Of a DNA stretch of 64,000 nt, positions 1 to 8,172 are shown piece after piece. The stretch is taken from NCBI RefSeq assembly GCF_021284745.1, contig NZ_CP089925.1:2293001-2357000 (forward strand), written 5' to 3'. The notes under the pieces were generated by a model. The model worked only from the letters and a program-made list of their open reading frames with translations, did no database searches and was not told the DNA's origin. How positions within the stretch are numbered: the stretch's first letter is position 1; each line of letters opens with the position of its first letter. The position numbers and the translations under genes were made by a program. The stretch is from Lysobacter sp. KIS68-7 (GTDB taxonomy: Bacteria; Pseudomonadota; Gammaproteobacteria; Xanthomonadales; Xanthomonadaceae).

Positions 1-1
1 T

Positions 2-2068
2 CCCTCGAGACTGGCGAAAGCGATCGCCATGTCGCTGGCCGTTTCCGTCATGGCGCCGGTTGCAGGCGCGACGGAATCGTCCGCAACCAAAACGACCGAA
101 GTCCTGACCGAAGAAGAGCGCAAGCGCAAGAAGGAGAAGGAGCGCCATCCGCTCCTCGATCCGAAGCGGGAACAGACGCAGAAGGTCCAGGCAAGTCTTC
201 CGGATATCGGCGGTGGCGCGGCCGCGGACGCCGCGGCGAAGAAGGCGCGCGTGGACGCCGCCAAGCAGCAGGTGACCGCCGCCGCAATCGCGACGGCGCA
301 ACAGGCCGCCAACCCGAACAACACAACGGCCCCGCTCAAGGATCTGGGCGAAAAGGTCGTCAACTCCGGCTTGTCCGCAGGTGTGCGCGCCGCGGGCGAC
401 AGCACGTTGCCGTTCCTCGGAAACCTCACCGGCAACGTGTCCTACGGCGACAACGGCGTCGACTTCAACCTGCAGACCGTCGGCGTGCTGTCGGGCAAGG
501 GCGTGGGCCACACCCTTCTTGCGCAAGTCGGCGCGCACAACGAAGCCGATCGCCCGACCGCGAACGTCGGCCTGCTGTGGCGTTACATCGCCAACACGGA
601 GAATTGGTTCGTCGGTGCAAATGCCTTCTACGACCACGACTTCCACGCGGGCGCGCATCGCGTCGGCGTCGGCGTCGAAGCTGCGTCTAGGCAAGTGCGG
701 GGCTTCGCGAACTACTACACGCCGAAGTCCGACACGTGGGTGGACGTGAAGGGCAATGAAGACCTGATCGAACGCGCCGCGACCGGTTACGACCTCGGCC
801 TCACCTGGATGCCCGCCGCAGCGCCGGGCCTGGACCTCTCCCTGAAGGGCACGTGGTGGCACGGCGAACGCGTCGATGTCTTCGGCACCGGCCAGACGCT
901 CGAGAACCCGAACCTGTTCACCGCGCGCATCGGCTATTCGCCGGTGCCGCTGTTCGGCATCAGCCTGGAGCACGAGAAAGCGATCGGCGGTCCGAGCGAC
1001 ACGCGCGTGATGCTCAACTTCCGGTACCAGCTTGGCCAGTCCTTCAAGGAGCAACTCGACCGCCGGAACCTCGCGCAGCGCAACGACATCCGATCGCTCG
1101 CAACGTCGCCGGTCGAACGCGAGCACCGCATCGTCACCGAGCAACGCGACAAGTGGGCACCGCTCGAACTCCTCGGCCCGCAGACCGTCCACGCGACGAT
1201 CAAGGACACCGAGATCTATCGTTACCTCGTGCAACTGCAGGGCGGCAAGCCGCCGTTCCAGTTCTCGCTCAATGGCGTGGACGCCGCGCTGTTCACGCTG
1301 GTCGGCCAGGAGCTGCGCTTCGACCCTTCGGGCCTTCCGAAGCCGGCCGCCGGCGAGGACAGCATCTATGAGGTCACCGTCGCCGTGCGCGGCGCGAATG
1401 GCCACGTCGCCGAGAAGCACTTCGTGATCGAAGTGATCTGGACCGACCGGGACGAAGACGGGTTGAGCGACGAACGCGAAGCCGAACTCGGCACCGACCC
1501 GACCAAGCCCGACACCGATGGTGACGGCATCAACGACGGCACCGAAGTTGAAAACGGCACCAACCCGCTGGATCCAAACGACCCGGGCAAGGACACCGAC
1601 AACGACGGTCTCAACGACGACAAGGAACCCGACCACGGCACGGATCCGACCAAGCCGGACACCGACGGCGACGGCATCAAGGATGGTGACGAAATCGAAC
1701 TGGGCACAGATCCGACGAAGCCGGACACCGACGGCGACGGCATCAACGACGGCAAGGAAGTCACCGACGGCACCGACCCGCTCGATCCCAACGATCCCGG
1801 CGTGGCGGCCAACCAGCCCACCGCCGTGACGGTGCTGATGAACGGCGTTGCGCTCACCGACTTCCCGATCGTCGGCGCCACGCTTTCGGCGAACGTCACC
1901 TGCGACGGCGACGGCACTTGCCCGCCCACGCTGCAGTACCAGTGGCAGATCGAATCGGAAATCGGTTCGCACATTTACGTCGACATCCCCGGCGCCACGG
2001 CGTCCACCTACACGATCCAGCGCACCGACCAGCGACGCCGCATCCAGGTGACCGTGACCCTGCCTTGA
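2..2068 (+). CDS. Inverse autotransporter (intimin/invasin-type) with TSP3 repeats, 5' partial
   Basis: Outer-membrane beta-barrel adhesin of the inverse autotransporter type (type Ve secretion): N-terminal barrel, C-terminal passenger at the cell surface. The frame is already open at base 2 and the first ATG (29) falls inside the signal peptide (hydrophobic run SLAVSVMAPVAGA), so the true start probably lies upstream of the window. Counting from ATG 29: a charged Lys/Arg/Glu-rich segment (25-60), a barrel region (about 110-345) with alternating aromatic/polar strands and a WWHGERVDVFG motif, a passenger Ig/cadherin-like domain (about 375-465), five aspartate-rich calcium-type TSP3 repeats (DTDGDGINDG type, 471-590), and a C-terminal Ig-like domain with a Cys pair (592-679). 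Three exported Ig-like genes follow, suggesting functional linkage. Family assignment is firm; the ligand is unknown. Confidence 0.85.
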   Translation, partial: PSRLAKAIAMSLAVSVMAPVAGATESSATKTTEVLTEEERKRKKEKERHPLLDPKREQTQKVQASLPDIGGGAAADAAAKKARVDAAKQQVTAAAIATAQQAANPNNTTAPLKDLGEKVVNSGLSAGVRAAGDSTLPFLGNLTGNVSYGDNGVDFNLQTVGVLSGKGVGHTLLAQVGAHNEADRPTANVGLLWRYIANTENWFVGANAFYDHDFHAGAHRVGVGVEAASRQVRGFANYYTPKSDTWVDVKGNEDLIERAATGYDLGLTWMPAAAPGLDLSLKGTWWHGERVDVFGTGQTLENPNLFTARIGYSPVPLFGISLEHEKAIGGPSDTRVMLNFRYQLGQSFKEQLDRRNLAQRNDIRSLATSPVEREHRIVTEQRDKWAPLELLGPQTVHATIKDTEIYRYLVQLQGGKPPFQFSLNGVDAALFTLVGQELRFDPSGLPKPAAGEDSIYEVTVAVRGANGHVAEKHFVIEVIWTDRDEDGLSDEREAELGTDPTKPDTDGDGINDGTEVENGTNPLDPNDPGKDTDNDGLNDDKEPDHGTDPTKPDTDGDGIKDGDEIELGTDPTKPDTDGDGINDGKEVTDGTDPLDPNDPGVAANQPTAVTVLMNGVALTDFPIVGATLSANVTCDGDGTCPPTLQYQWQIESEIGSHIYVDIPGATASTYTIQRTDQRRRIQVTVTLP

Positions 2069-2133
2069 CGCCCCAACGCCGGGGTGCGGTTACGCGGCCT
2101 CGGTTTTTTCAAGTCCACACGATGGAGTGATTC

Positions 2134-2886
2134 ATGCAACACACCCGCAAATCCCGAGCGAGGTTCCGCCTCGCGCTGTTGGCCGCGTGCGTCGGCCTCG
2201 CGATGTCCAGCCTCGCCAATGCGCAGGTGGCCGTCACCTCGCTGGAAACCGACACCGTCAAGGGCCGCGCACCGGTCGTCGCGACGGCGACCATCACCGG
2301 CACGCCGAGTGGCGCTGGTAGCACCTGGGTCGCCGGCGACGTGCTGACCGCCGCCTACACGCTCAACGATCCCGACGGCGACGACGCGGACGCTGTCGCG
2401 ACCGACGCGACCATCCAGTGGACTTCGGACGGCGTCGCCGTCGGCACGATCGGCAGCAAGACCTACACGCTGCAGGCCAGCGATGCGGGCAAGGTGATCA
2501 CGTACACCCTGGTGCCGCACACCGATGCAGCCATCACCGATCCGTACTTCGGCACGCTGACGATCGCCGCCAATGTCGGCTCGGATGGCAGCGGTGGCGG
2601 CGGCGGTGGCGATGATGGCGATGGCGGCGAAATCACGCCGGCCGCGGACAACCTGCTCCTGTCCGTCGCGTTGAGCGGCGATCCGCTCGTTGCCGGCACG
2701 CTGACCGCAACGCCGACGTGTATCGGCACGTGTACCGGCAACATCACCTACCAATGGCAGCTCGAAACGGGCAACGGCACCGGCGTCTATGCCGACATCG
2801 CCGGCCAGACCGGCACGACGTACACGCCGGTCAAGGGTGACCAGCGGCGCGAGGTCAAGGTCGTCGCGAACCAGCCGGCGTTGTAA
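2134..2886 (+). CDS. Exported two-domain Ig-like protein, candidate autotransporter partner
   Basis: 250 aa. A Sec signal peptide (Arg/Lys n-region, LALLAACVGLAMSSLANA, cleavage near residue 31) is followed by an Ig-like repeat (about 33-148), a Gly/Asp linker (150-167) and a second Ig-like domain (170-250). The second domain carries a close Cys pair (TCIGTC) and the signature YQWQ...TYTP...GDQRRE. That domain resembles the C-terminal domain of the upstream inverse autotransporter (CDGDGTC, YQWQ, TDQRRR). The start is supported by GGAG upstream of ATG 2134. Known inverse autotransporter loci (SinH/SinI, ZirT/ZirS/ZirU) encode separate exported Ig-like partner proteins; assigning this gene to such a role is inference. 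A perfect intrinsic terminator follows. Confidence 0.75.
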   Translation: MQHTRKSRARFRLALLAACVGLAMSSLANAQVAVTSLETDTVKGRAPVVATATITGTPSGAGSTWVAGDVLTAAYTLNDPDGDDADAVATDATIQWTSDGVAVGTIGSKTYTLQASDAGKVITYTLVPHTDAAITDPYFGTLTIAANVGSDGSGGGGGGDDGDGGEITPAADNLLLSVALSGDPLVAGTLTATPTCIGTCTGNITYQWQLETGNGTGVYADIAGQTGTTYTPVKGDQRREVKVVANQPAL

Positions 2887-2896
2887 TGCAACACGT

Positions 2897-2926
2897 CGCA
2901 GCGCCCCTGTGGGCGCTGCGATTTTT
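2897..2926 (+). terminator. Intrinsic terminator after the two-domain Ig-like gene
   Basis: Perfect 10-bp stem CGCAGCGCCC / GGGCGCTGCG with a CTGT loop (2907-2910), followed by ATTTTT. It lies 11 nt after the stop codon. A near-identical copy lies at 5052 in the duplicated intergenic region. Confidence 0.9.
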
Positions 2927-2946
2927 CCTGAGAGAAGAGATTTCCC

Positions 2947-4971
2947 ATGAGTCGCCCCGCACCCATTCGCTTGCACAGGATGCGCAAGTTCTCTGTTTCC
3001 GTCCTGGCCGCTGCGACCGTGGTGGCGTTGGGCGCAGCGCATGCGCAGGTGCGCGTCGAGGCGCCGCCGAGTGACATTCGTGGTCGTGCGCCGATCGTTA
3101 CGATCGACAACGTGGTGAACGAGAGCGTCCCCGGGCAAGAACCCGCGGTGGGTCACACGTTGAAGGCGAGTGCGAGCGTCGTGGATCCCGACGATGACAC
3201 GATCACGGGGACGACGTACCACTGGAAGCGAGGCGACACGGAAGTAGGCACTGGCCAGGAATACACGACGACGCCGGCCGACGCAGGGCAGACGTTGACG
3301 CTCCAGGTCGATGCGACGACGGATGCAGCAATTACGGATCCGGCGATCGGTTCGGCGACGCAGGATGTGGCGGTCGCGGCCAACACTGCGCCGACGGCTG
3401 CACCGACGATCACCGGCACGGTCACGCTCGAAGAACAACTCACGGGTGTGCCCAATATCACCGACGCCGACAACGACACGATTGGCGGCAGCACATACCA
3501 GTGGTATCGCGCCGACAACGCGGCCGGCACCGCGAATCGCATCGCCATTGCGGGCGCAACGAACCTGACCTACACGATCACCGCCGAGGACTCGGACAAG
3601 TATCTGGTGTTCGAAGTGGTGCCACGCACCAGCACGGGTACGCCGAACGCTGGCGTGGCGACCTCTGCGGTGACGTTGACGGCCGTGACGATGACTGCAC
3701 CTACGGCGGCGCCGGAGATCACCGGCACGTTGAAGACGCACCAGTTGCTAACTGGTCACGCGAACTACCACGATGCCGAGAACGACGTTCCAGGCGCGCA
3801 TCAATACAAGTGGTACACAGCGACGGACGCGGAAGGCACCGACCGCACGCCGATCCCCGGAGCGACGTCGGACACGTTCACGCTGACTGGCGAGGAACAG
3901 GGCAAGTACCTCGTGTTCGAGGTGACCCCGGTCTCGACGAAGGCGCCGACGACAGGCGTACCCAAGCGCGCAGTCACCGCGCTGGTGCCAGGTACTGAGC
4001 CTCGTATCACTAGTCTGGACTTTGTCGGCACCTTTGCAGTGGGCCAGGAACTTGTCGGTACCTATGACTACCGCGATGCGGAGGATGATGCGGAGGACAC
4101 GGATGCCACCATTATGGAGTGGCTTGTCGGCGACCCGGACACTGGCGAGTTGCGAGTAGTGCCGGGTGCGACCCGCAAGTTCACGATCCGCCCCGAGGAT
4201 GCAGGGGTGAAGCGATTCATCATCTTCCGCGTGTTGAGCGTTCGCTCGTTGACCGGTAGTCCCAGGGAAGGTAACTCTGGCGCCATTAATTACAATGGCG
4301 TGGTGACGGGTCCGGATATGCCGTTTGGCTCCGCTCCTTCGATTTCAGGGACGCCTGACCAAGGCCTAACGCTGACCGCGAACTTCACGTACCAGAACCA
4401 GGGAGCGTCAAATCCGGGGCCGGGAACCCACGCCTACCAGTGGTATGTCAGTTCAAACGAGTCGGGTTCTCCCCGCGGAGCCATTGTTGGCGCAACTGGC
4501 CAGACCTACACGCTCAAACCGTCCGACCAGGGTCGTTACTTCGTCGTGGACATCAAGCCAAAGTCAAACCTTGGGGGAATAGGGCCGATAGTGACTGGCA
4601 AGACCACGGTGGAGTCCCCTTATCGCGTAAGCACCGGGTGGACTGTCCGCAGTTCCGAGACGATCGACATTCCATTGGCGATCTCCGGCCGAAGCGGCAA
4701 CGCGCCCTCCAACTTGCGCGTCGGCGCATCGCGAGGCACGCAGGGCGTCAACGACCAGCCCATCTCGGTCGAACTGATTGGTCCGAATGGCGCCTCCCTC
4801 GGCTCGAGAAGCCTCAACGTAGGCGGCGACACCGAGACGTGGGACGTCAACGCGTCCTCGCAGACAAAAAACGGCACCTGGAACCTCCGCGTCACCGCCC
4901 CCGACTTCGGCAACCCGTCGCTGTCCACCGACATCACCCAGTTCACCCTCCAGTTCGACCACACGCCCTGA
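2947..4971 (+). CDS. Large exported Ig-like repeat protein (paralog A)
   Basis: 674 aa. Signal peptide ending AHAQ at about residue 34, then a stretch shared with paralog B (RVEAPPSDIRGRAPIVTID). About five Ig-like repeats of roughly 90-105 aa follow, each with the pattern G-x-x-L...Y.D.D.D...YQWY...GAT...YT...D.GK.(L/F)V. The C-terminal domain (about 555-674) is different: beta-rich, ending in FTLQFDHTP, and resembling P-domain/PPC-like jelly rolls. The start is supported by a purine-rich GAGAGAAGAG upstream. It is 105 aa longer than paralog B because it holds one extra Ig-like unit (roughly residues 157-255). It is probably secreted or surface-exposed beside the inverse autotransporter; the ligand is unknown. 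Confidence 0.75.
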   Translation: MSRPAPIRLHRMRKFSVSVLAAATVVALGAAHAQVRVEAPPSDIRGRAPIVTIDNVVNESVPGQEPAVGHTLKASASVVDPDDDTITGTTYHWKRGDTEVGTGQEYTTTPADAGQTLTLQVDATTDAAITDPAIGSATQDVAVAANTAPTAAPTITGTVTLEEQLTGVPNITDADNDTIGGSTYQWYRADNAAGTANRIAIAGATNLTYTITAEDSDKYLVFEVVPRTSTGTPNAGVATSAVTLTAVTMTAPTAAPEITGTLKTHQLLTGHANYHDAENDVPGAHQYKWYTATDAEGTDRTPIPGATSDTFTLTGEEQGKYLVFEVTPVSTKAPTTGVPKRAVTALVPGTEPRITSLDFVGTFAVGQELVGTYDYRDAEDDAEDTDATIMEWLVGDPDTGELRVVPGATRKFTIRPEDAGVKRFIIFRVLSVRSLTGSPREGNSGAINYNGVVTGPDMPFGSAPSISGTPDQGLTLTANFTYQNQGASNPGPGTHAYQWYVSSNESGSPRGAIVGATGQTYTLKPSDQGRYFVVDIKPKSNLGGIGPIVTGKTTVESPYRVSTGWTVRSSETIDIPLAISGRSGNAPSNLRVGASRGTQGVNDQPISVELIGPNGASLGSRSLNVGGDTETWDVNASSQTKNGTWNLRVTAPDFGNPSLSTDITQFTLQFDHTP

Positions 4972-4990
4972 GTGGAGCGCACGACCAGCA

Positions 4991-5040
4991 GCTGACCAGA
5001 GGCGCAAGGTCAAGGTCGTCGCGAACCAGCCTGCGTTGTA
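4991..5040 (+). repeat. Duplicated 3' end of the two-domain Ig-like gene (breakpoint scar)
   Basis: After the stop of paralog A, the sequence from GCTGACCAG (4991) to the TTGTAA at 5036-5041 matches the last ~50 nt of the gene ending at 2886 (GGTGACCAG... TTGTAA) with only about five differences. Similarity then continues through the terminator and the start of the next gene. It has no start codon of its own and is a non-coding relic of a tandem duplication whose left breakpoint fell inside the upstream gene. Confidence 0.85.
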
Positions 5041-5051
5041 ACGCAACACGT

Positions 5052-5083
5052 CGCAGTGCCCATGTGGGCGCTGCGATGTTTTT
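5052..5083 (+). terminator. Intrinsic terminator between the two large Ig-like paralogs
   Basis: Stem CGCAGTGCCC / GGGCGCTGCG (one G-U pair) with an ATGT loop, followed by ATGTTTTT. It is a duplicate of the terminator at 2897. The T/C change in the left arm keeps pairing. Confidence 0.85.
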
Positions 5084-5103
5084 CCTGAGAGAAGAGACCC
5101 CTG

Positions 5104-6813
5104 ATGAATCGCCCCGCACCCATTCGCCTGCACAAGATGCGAACGCTCACTGTCTCCGCCCTGGCCGCCGCGACCGCGCTGGCGTTGGGCGCGTCGCATG
5201 CGCAAGTGCGCGTCGAGGCGCCATCGAGCGACATTCGTGGCCGCGCACCGGTCGTCACGATCGACAGCGTGGTGAACGAGAGCGTCGCGGGGCAAGCACC
5301 TGCGGTGGGCCACACGTTGAAGGCGAATGCGAGCGTCGTGGATCACGACGACGACGCGATCACGGGGACGACGTATCTCTGGAAGCGAGGCGACACGGAA
5401 GTCGGCACTGGCCATCAATACACCACGACGCCGGACGATGCGGGGCAGACGTTGACGCTTCATGTCGATGCGACGACGGATGCAGCGATTACGGATCCGG
5501 CGATTGGTTTTGCGACGCGGGATGTGGCCGTCGCGACCAATACGGCGCCGACGGCTGCACCGACGATCACCGGCACGATGAAGACGCACCAGGTGCTAAC
5601 CGGTCACGTGAACTACAACGATGCCGAAGGAGATGCGGCAGGCACGCATCAGTACCAGTGGTACACAGCGACGGACGCGGCAGGCACCGAACGCACGCCG
5701 ATCCCCGGGGCGACATCGGATCGGTTCACGCTGACGGGCGCGGAACAGCAAGCGTACCTCGTGTTCGAAGTCACTCCAGTCTCAACGAAGGCGCCGACAA
5801 CAGGCTTACCTGCGCGCGCAGTCACCGCGCGCATTCCAGGCAATGCCCCCTGGGCCTCCGCCCAGCCTGTGGGAACCTTTGAGGTTGGCCAGGAACTGGT
5901 CGCTTCATATACCTATCACGATGCGGACGGCGATGCGGAGAAGACAGGAGCCGACGGCACCAAGTTTCGGTGGGTCACCACCACCCCTGAATCGCTAAAT
6001 TATGTGACAGTGCCTGGTGCCACCACCGACAGGTACACAATCCGCCCCGAGGATGTAGGCCGATATATCTGGGTCATCGTGACGCCTCACGCGTTGACCG
6101 GTACGCCGAGTGTTGGCGCCTCATCTGGGGTTGCGCACGGTGAGATCGCGAGGGGGCCGGAGGATATTCCATTCGCTTCCGATCCTTCGATATTGGGAAC
6201 GCCGGACCATGGCCAGACGCTGACTGCGAATTTCAGCTACCAGAACCACGGGACATCCGATCCGGGGCCGGGAACCCACCTGTACAGCTGGACTAGATCA
6301 AACGGTACAAGCATATCTCCAGGCGGAAACGGCCCAACCTACACACTCCAACAGCCCGCCGATCAAGGGACTTACTTCGGCGTCAAAATCACGCCAAGGT
6401 CGAACCTCGGAGGATATGGGAAGCCGGTGTACCTGAAGACCGCGGTGGAGTCCCCATACCGCGTAAACGGATTGAGCGTCCAGAGTTCCCGGACGATCGA
6501 CATTCCAATGACGATCTCAGGTCGAAGTGGCAGCAGGGCACCCTCCAACTTGCGCGTCGGGGCATCGCGAGGCACGCAGGGCACCGTGAACGATCAGCCC
6601 ATCACCGTCCAATTGATTGGTCCGAGTGGCAGTTCCGTAGGCGGCTCGAGAACCCTCGCAGCGGGAGGCGACTCCGAGACTTGGGATGTCAACGCGTCCT
6701 CGCAGACGCCAAACGGCACCTGGAAACTCCGCGTCACCGCCCCCGACTTCGGCAACCCGTCGCTCTCGGCCGACATCACGGAGTTCACCCTCCAGTTCGA
6801 CCACACCCCCTGA
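5104..6813 (+). CDS. Large exported Ig-like repeat protein (paralog B)
   Basis: 569 aa, a tandem paralog of the preceding gene. It has the same signal peptide (ending SHAQ), the same lead-in (APSSDIRGRAPVVTID), about four Ig-like repeats and the same C-terminal jelly-roll-like domain ending FTLQFDHTP. It lacks one Ig-like repeat found in paralog A. The 5' third and the C-terminal domain are almost identical to paralog A, while the middle repeats diverge. That pattern suggests recent duplication plus ongoing repeat exchange. The start is supported by GAGAGAAGAG upstream of ATG 5104. Role unknown; probably an exported partner of the inverse autotransporter (inference). Confidence 0.75.
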   Translation: MNRPAPIRLHKMRTLTVSALAAATALALGASHAQVRVEAPSSDIRGRAPVVTIDSVVNESVAGQAPAVGHTLKANASVVDHDDDAITGTTYLWKRGDTEVGTGHQYTTTPDDAGQTLTLHVDATTDAAITDPAIGFATRDVAVATNTAPTAAPTITGTMKTHQVLTGHVNYNDAEGDAAGTHQYQWYTATDAAGTERTPIPGATSDRFTLTGAEQQAYLVFEVTPVSTKAPTTGLPARAVTARIPGNAPWASAQPVGTFEVGQELVASYTYHDADGDAEKTGADGTKFRWVTTTPESLNYVTVPGATTDRYTIRPEDVGRYIWVIVTPHALTGTPSVGASSGVAHGEIARGPEDIPFASDPSILGTPDHGQTLTANFSYQNHGTSDPGPGTHLYSWTRSNGTSISPGGNGPTYTLQQPADQGTYFGVKITPRSNLGGYGKPVYLKTAVESPYRVNGLSVQSSRTIDIPMTISGRSGSRAPSNLRVGASRGTQGTVNDQPITVQLIGPSGSSVGGSRTLAAGGDSETWDVNASSQTPNGTWKLRVTAPDFGNPSLSADITEFTLQFDHTP

Positions 6814-6845
6814 GTGGAGCGAACCACCAGCCCCATGCCAAACTC

Positions 6846-6874
6846 GCCCCCGGGACTTCCCCGGGGGCTTCTTC
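6846..6874 (+). terminator. Intrinsic terminator whose 3' arm abuts the next start codon
   Basis: Stem GCCCCCGGG (6846-6854) / CCCGGGGGC (6860-6868), loop ACTTC, then TTCTTC and directly ATG 6875. The GGGGG in the right arm is also the only Shine-Dalgarno-like sequence for the downstream dehydrogenase. Confidence 0.75.
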
Positions 6875-8155
6875 ATGCGGGACACAACGTCGGCACGCAT
6901 CGCCGTCATCGGCCTGGGTTACGTCGGCCTGCCATTGGCCGTCGCCTTCGGCCGCCAGCACGACACCCTCGGCTTCGACATCTCCCAACCCCGCATCGAC
7001 GCACTGACCAACGGGCAGGGCGACCACAACCGTGAAGTGACCCGCGAGGAACTGGCCGCCGCCGAACTCCTCCGCCTCACCGCCGATGTCGAGCAGCTGC
7101 GCGACCGCGACGTCTTCATCGTCACCGTCCCCACGCCCATCGACGAGCACAAGCGCCCGGACTTCAGCCCGTTGATCTCCGCCAGCCGCACCATCGGCAG
7201 CGTGCTCAAGCGCGGCGACATCGTGGTGTACGAATCCACCGTTTACCCCGGCGCCACCGAAGAGATCTGCGTGCCCGAGCTCGAGCGCACCTCGGGCCTG
7301 CGCTTCAACCACGACTTCTTCGTGGGCTACAGCCCCGAACGCATCAACCCGGGCGACGTGAAGCGCCGGCTGCCGGACATTCCCAAGGTCACCTCGGGCT
7401 CCACGCCGGAGACGGCGGACTTCGTCGACGCCCTGTACCGCGCGATCATCCGCGCCGGCACGCACAAGGCCTCCAGCATCATGGTGGCCGAGGCCTCCAA
7501 GGTCATCGAGAACACGCAGCGCGACGTCAACATCGCGCTCATCAACGAGTTCGCGCTCATCTTCCATCGCCTCGGCATCGACACCAACGAGGTGCTGGAA
7601 GCGGCGAAGACCAAGTGGAACTTCCTGCCGTTCTCGCCCGGCCTGGTGGGCGGCCACTGCATCGGCGTGGACCCGTACTACCTGATCCAGAAGGCGCAGG
7701 CGCACGGCTACTACCCGGACATCCTGCTGGCCTGCCGCCGCATCAACGACGCGATGGGGCAGCACATCGCCGCCGAACTGGTGAAGCTGATGGTGCAGCG
7801 CGGGGCCACGGTGGCCGGCGCGCGCATCCTGCTGCTGGGCATCACCTTCAAGGAAAACTGCCCGGACCTGCGCAACACCCGGGTGGTGGAGCTGGCGCAG
7901 GAGCTGGAGCAATACCGGGCCACCGTGGACATCCACGACCCGTGGGCCGACCGCCACGAAGCCCTGCAGGAATACGGCATCCGCCTGGTGGACACGCCGG
8001 CCGCCGGGGTTTATGACGCCGTCGTGATCGCGGTGGCGCATGATGAGTTCAAGGCGATGGGCATCGACGGCCTGCGCCGGCTGGGCCACGCCAACACGGT
8101 CTACTACGACATCAAGAGCGTCTTCCCCCGAGAGGCCGTCGACGCACGCCTCTGA
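6875..8155 (+). CDS. tviB: Nucleotide-sugar dehydrogenase, TviB/WbpO type
   Basis: 426 aa, full length for the UDP-glucose/GDP-mannose dehydrogenase superfamily. It should oxidise a UDP-N-acetylhexosamine to the uronic acid with two NAD+ for surface polysaccharide. Visible are the Rossmann motif GLGYVGLPLA (13-22), the conserved TVPTPID region, the catalytic loop GGHCIGVDPYYL with nucleophile Cys262, and a C-terminal second Rossmann-like domain (LLLGITFKENCPDLRN). The GGHCIGVDPYYL form is typical of the TviB/WbpO branch. I chose ATG 6875 because the Rossmann motif begins nine residues later and the upstream frame runs into the terminator. No glycosyltransferase is near it. The exact substrate is not determined from sequence alone. 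Confidence 0.9.
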   Translation: MRDTTSARIAVIGLGYVGLPLAVAFGRQHDTLGFDISQPRIDALTNGQGDHNREVTREELAAAELLRLTADVEQLRDRDVFIVTVPTPIDEHKRPDFSPLISASRTIGSVLKRGDIVVYESTVYPGATEEICVPELERTSGLRFNHDFFVGYSPERINPGDVKRRLPDIPKVTSGSTPETADFVDALYRAIIRAGTHKASSIMVAEASKVIENTQRDVNIALINEFALIFHRLGIDTNEVLEAAKTKWNFLPFSPGLVGGHCIGVDPYYLIQKAQAHGYYPDILLACRRINDAMGQHIAAELVKLMVQRGATVAGARILLLGITFKENCPDLRNTRVVELAQELEQYRATVDIHDPWADRHEALQEYGIRLVDTPAAGVYDAVVIAVAHDEFKAMGIDGLRRLGHANTVYYDIKSVFPREAVDARL

Positions 8156-8172
8156 CTCCAAGGAGTTTCGGC

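Noticed and set aside
1441..1800. Short tandem DNA repeats (GACACCGATGGTGACGGC-like) inside the first gene.
   Set aside because: They are the coding sequence of aspartate-rich TSP3 repeats, not an independent element.
2008..3741. Minus-strand frame of 577 codons across the Ig-like genes.
   Set aside because: It is Arg-rich without motifs and crosses real genes and a terminator; a codon-bias shadow.
6875..8155. Possible capsule or O-antigen cluster around the nucleotide-sugar dehydrogenase.
   Set aside because: No glycosyltransferase, flippase or polymerase gene is adjacent; it stands alone next to a glutamate-synthase-like gene.
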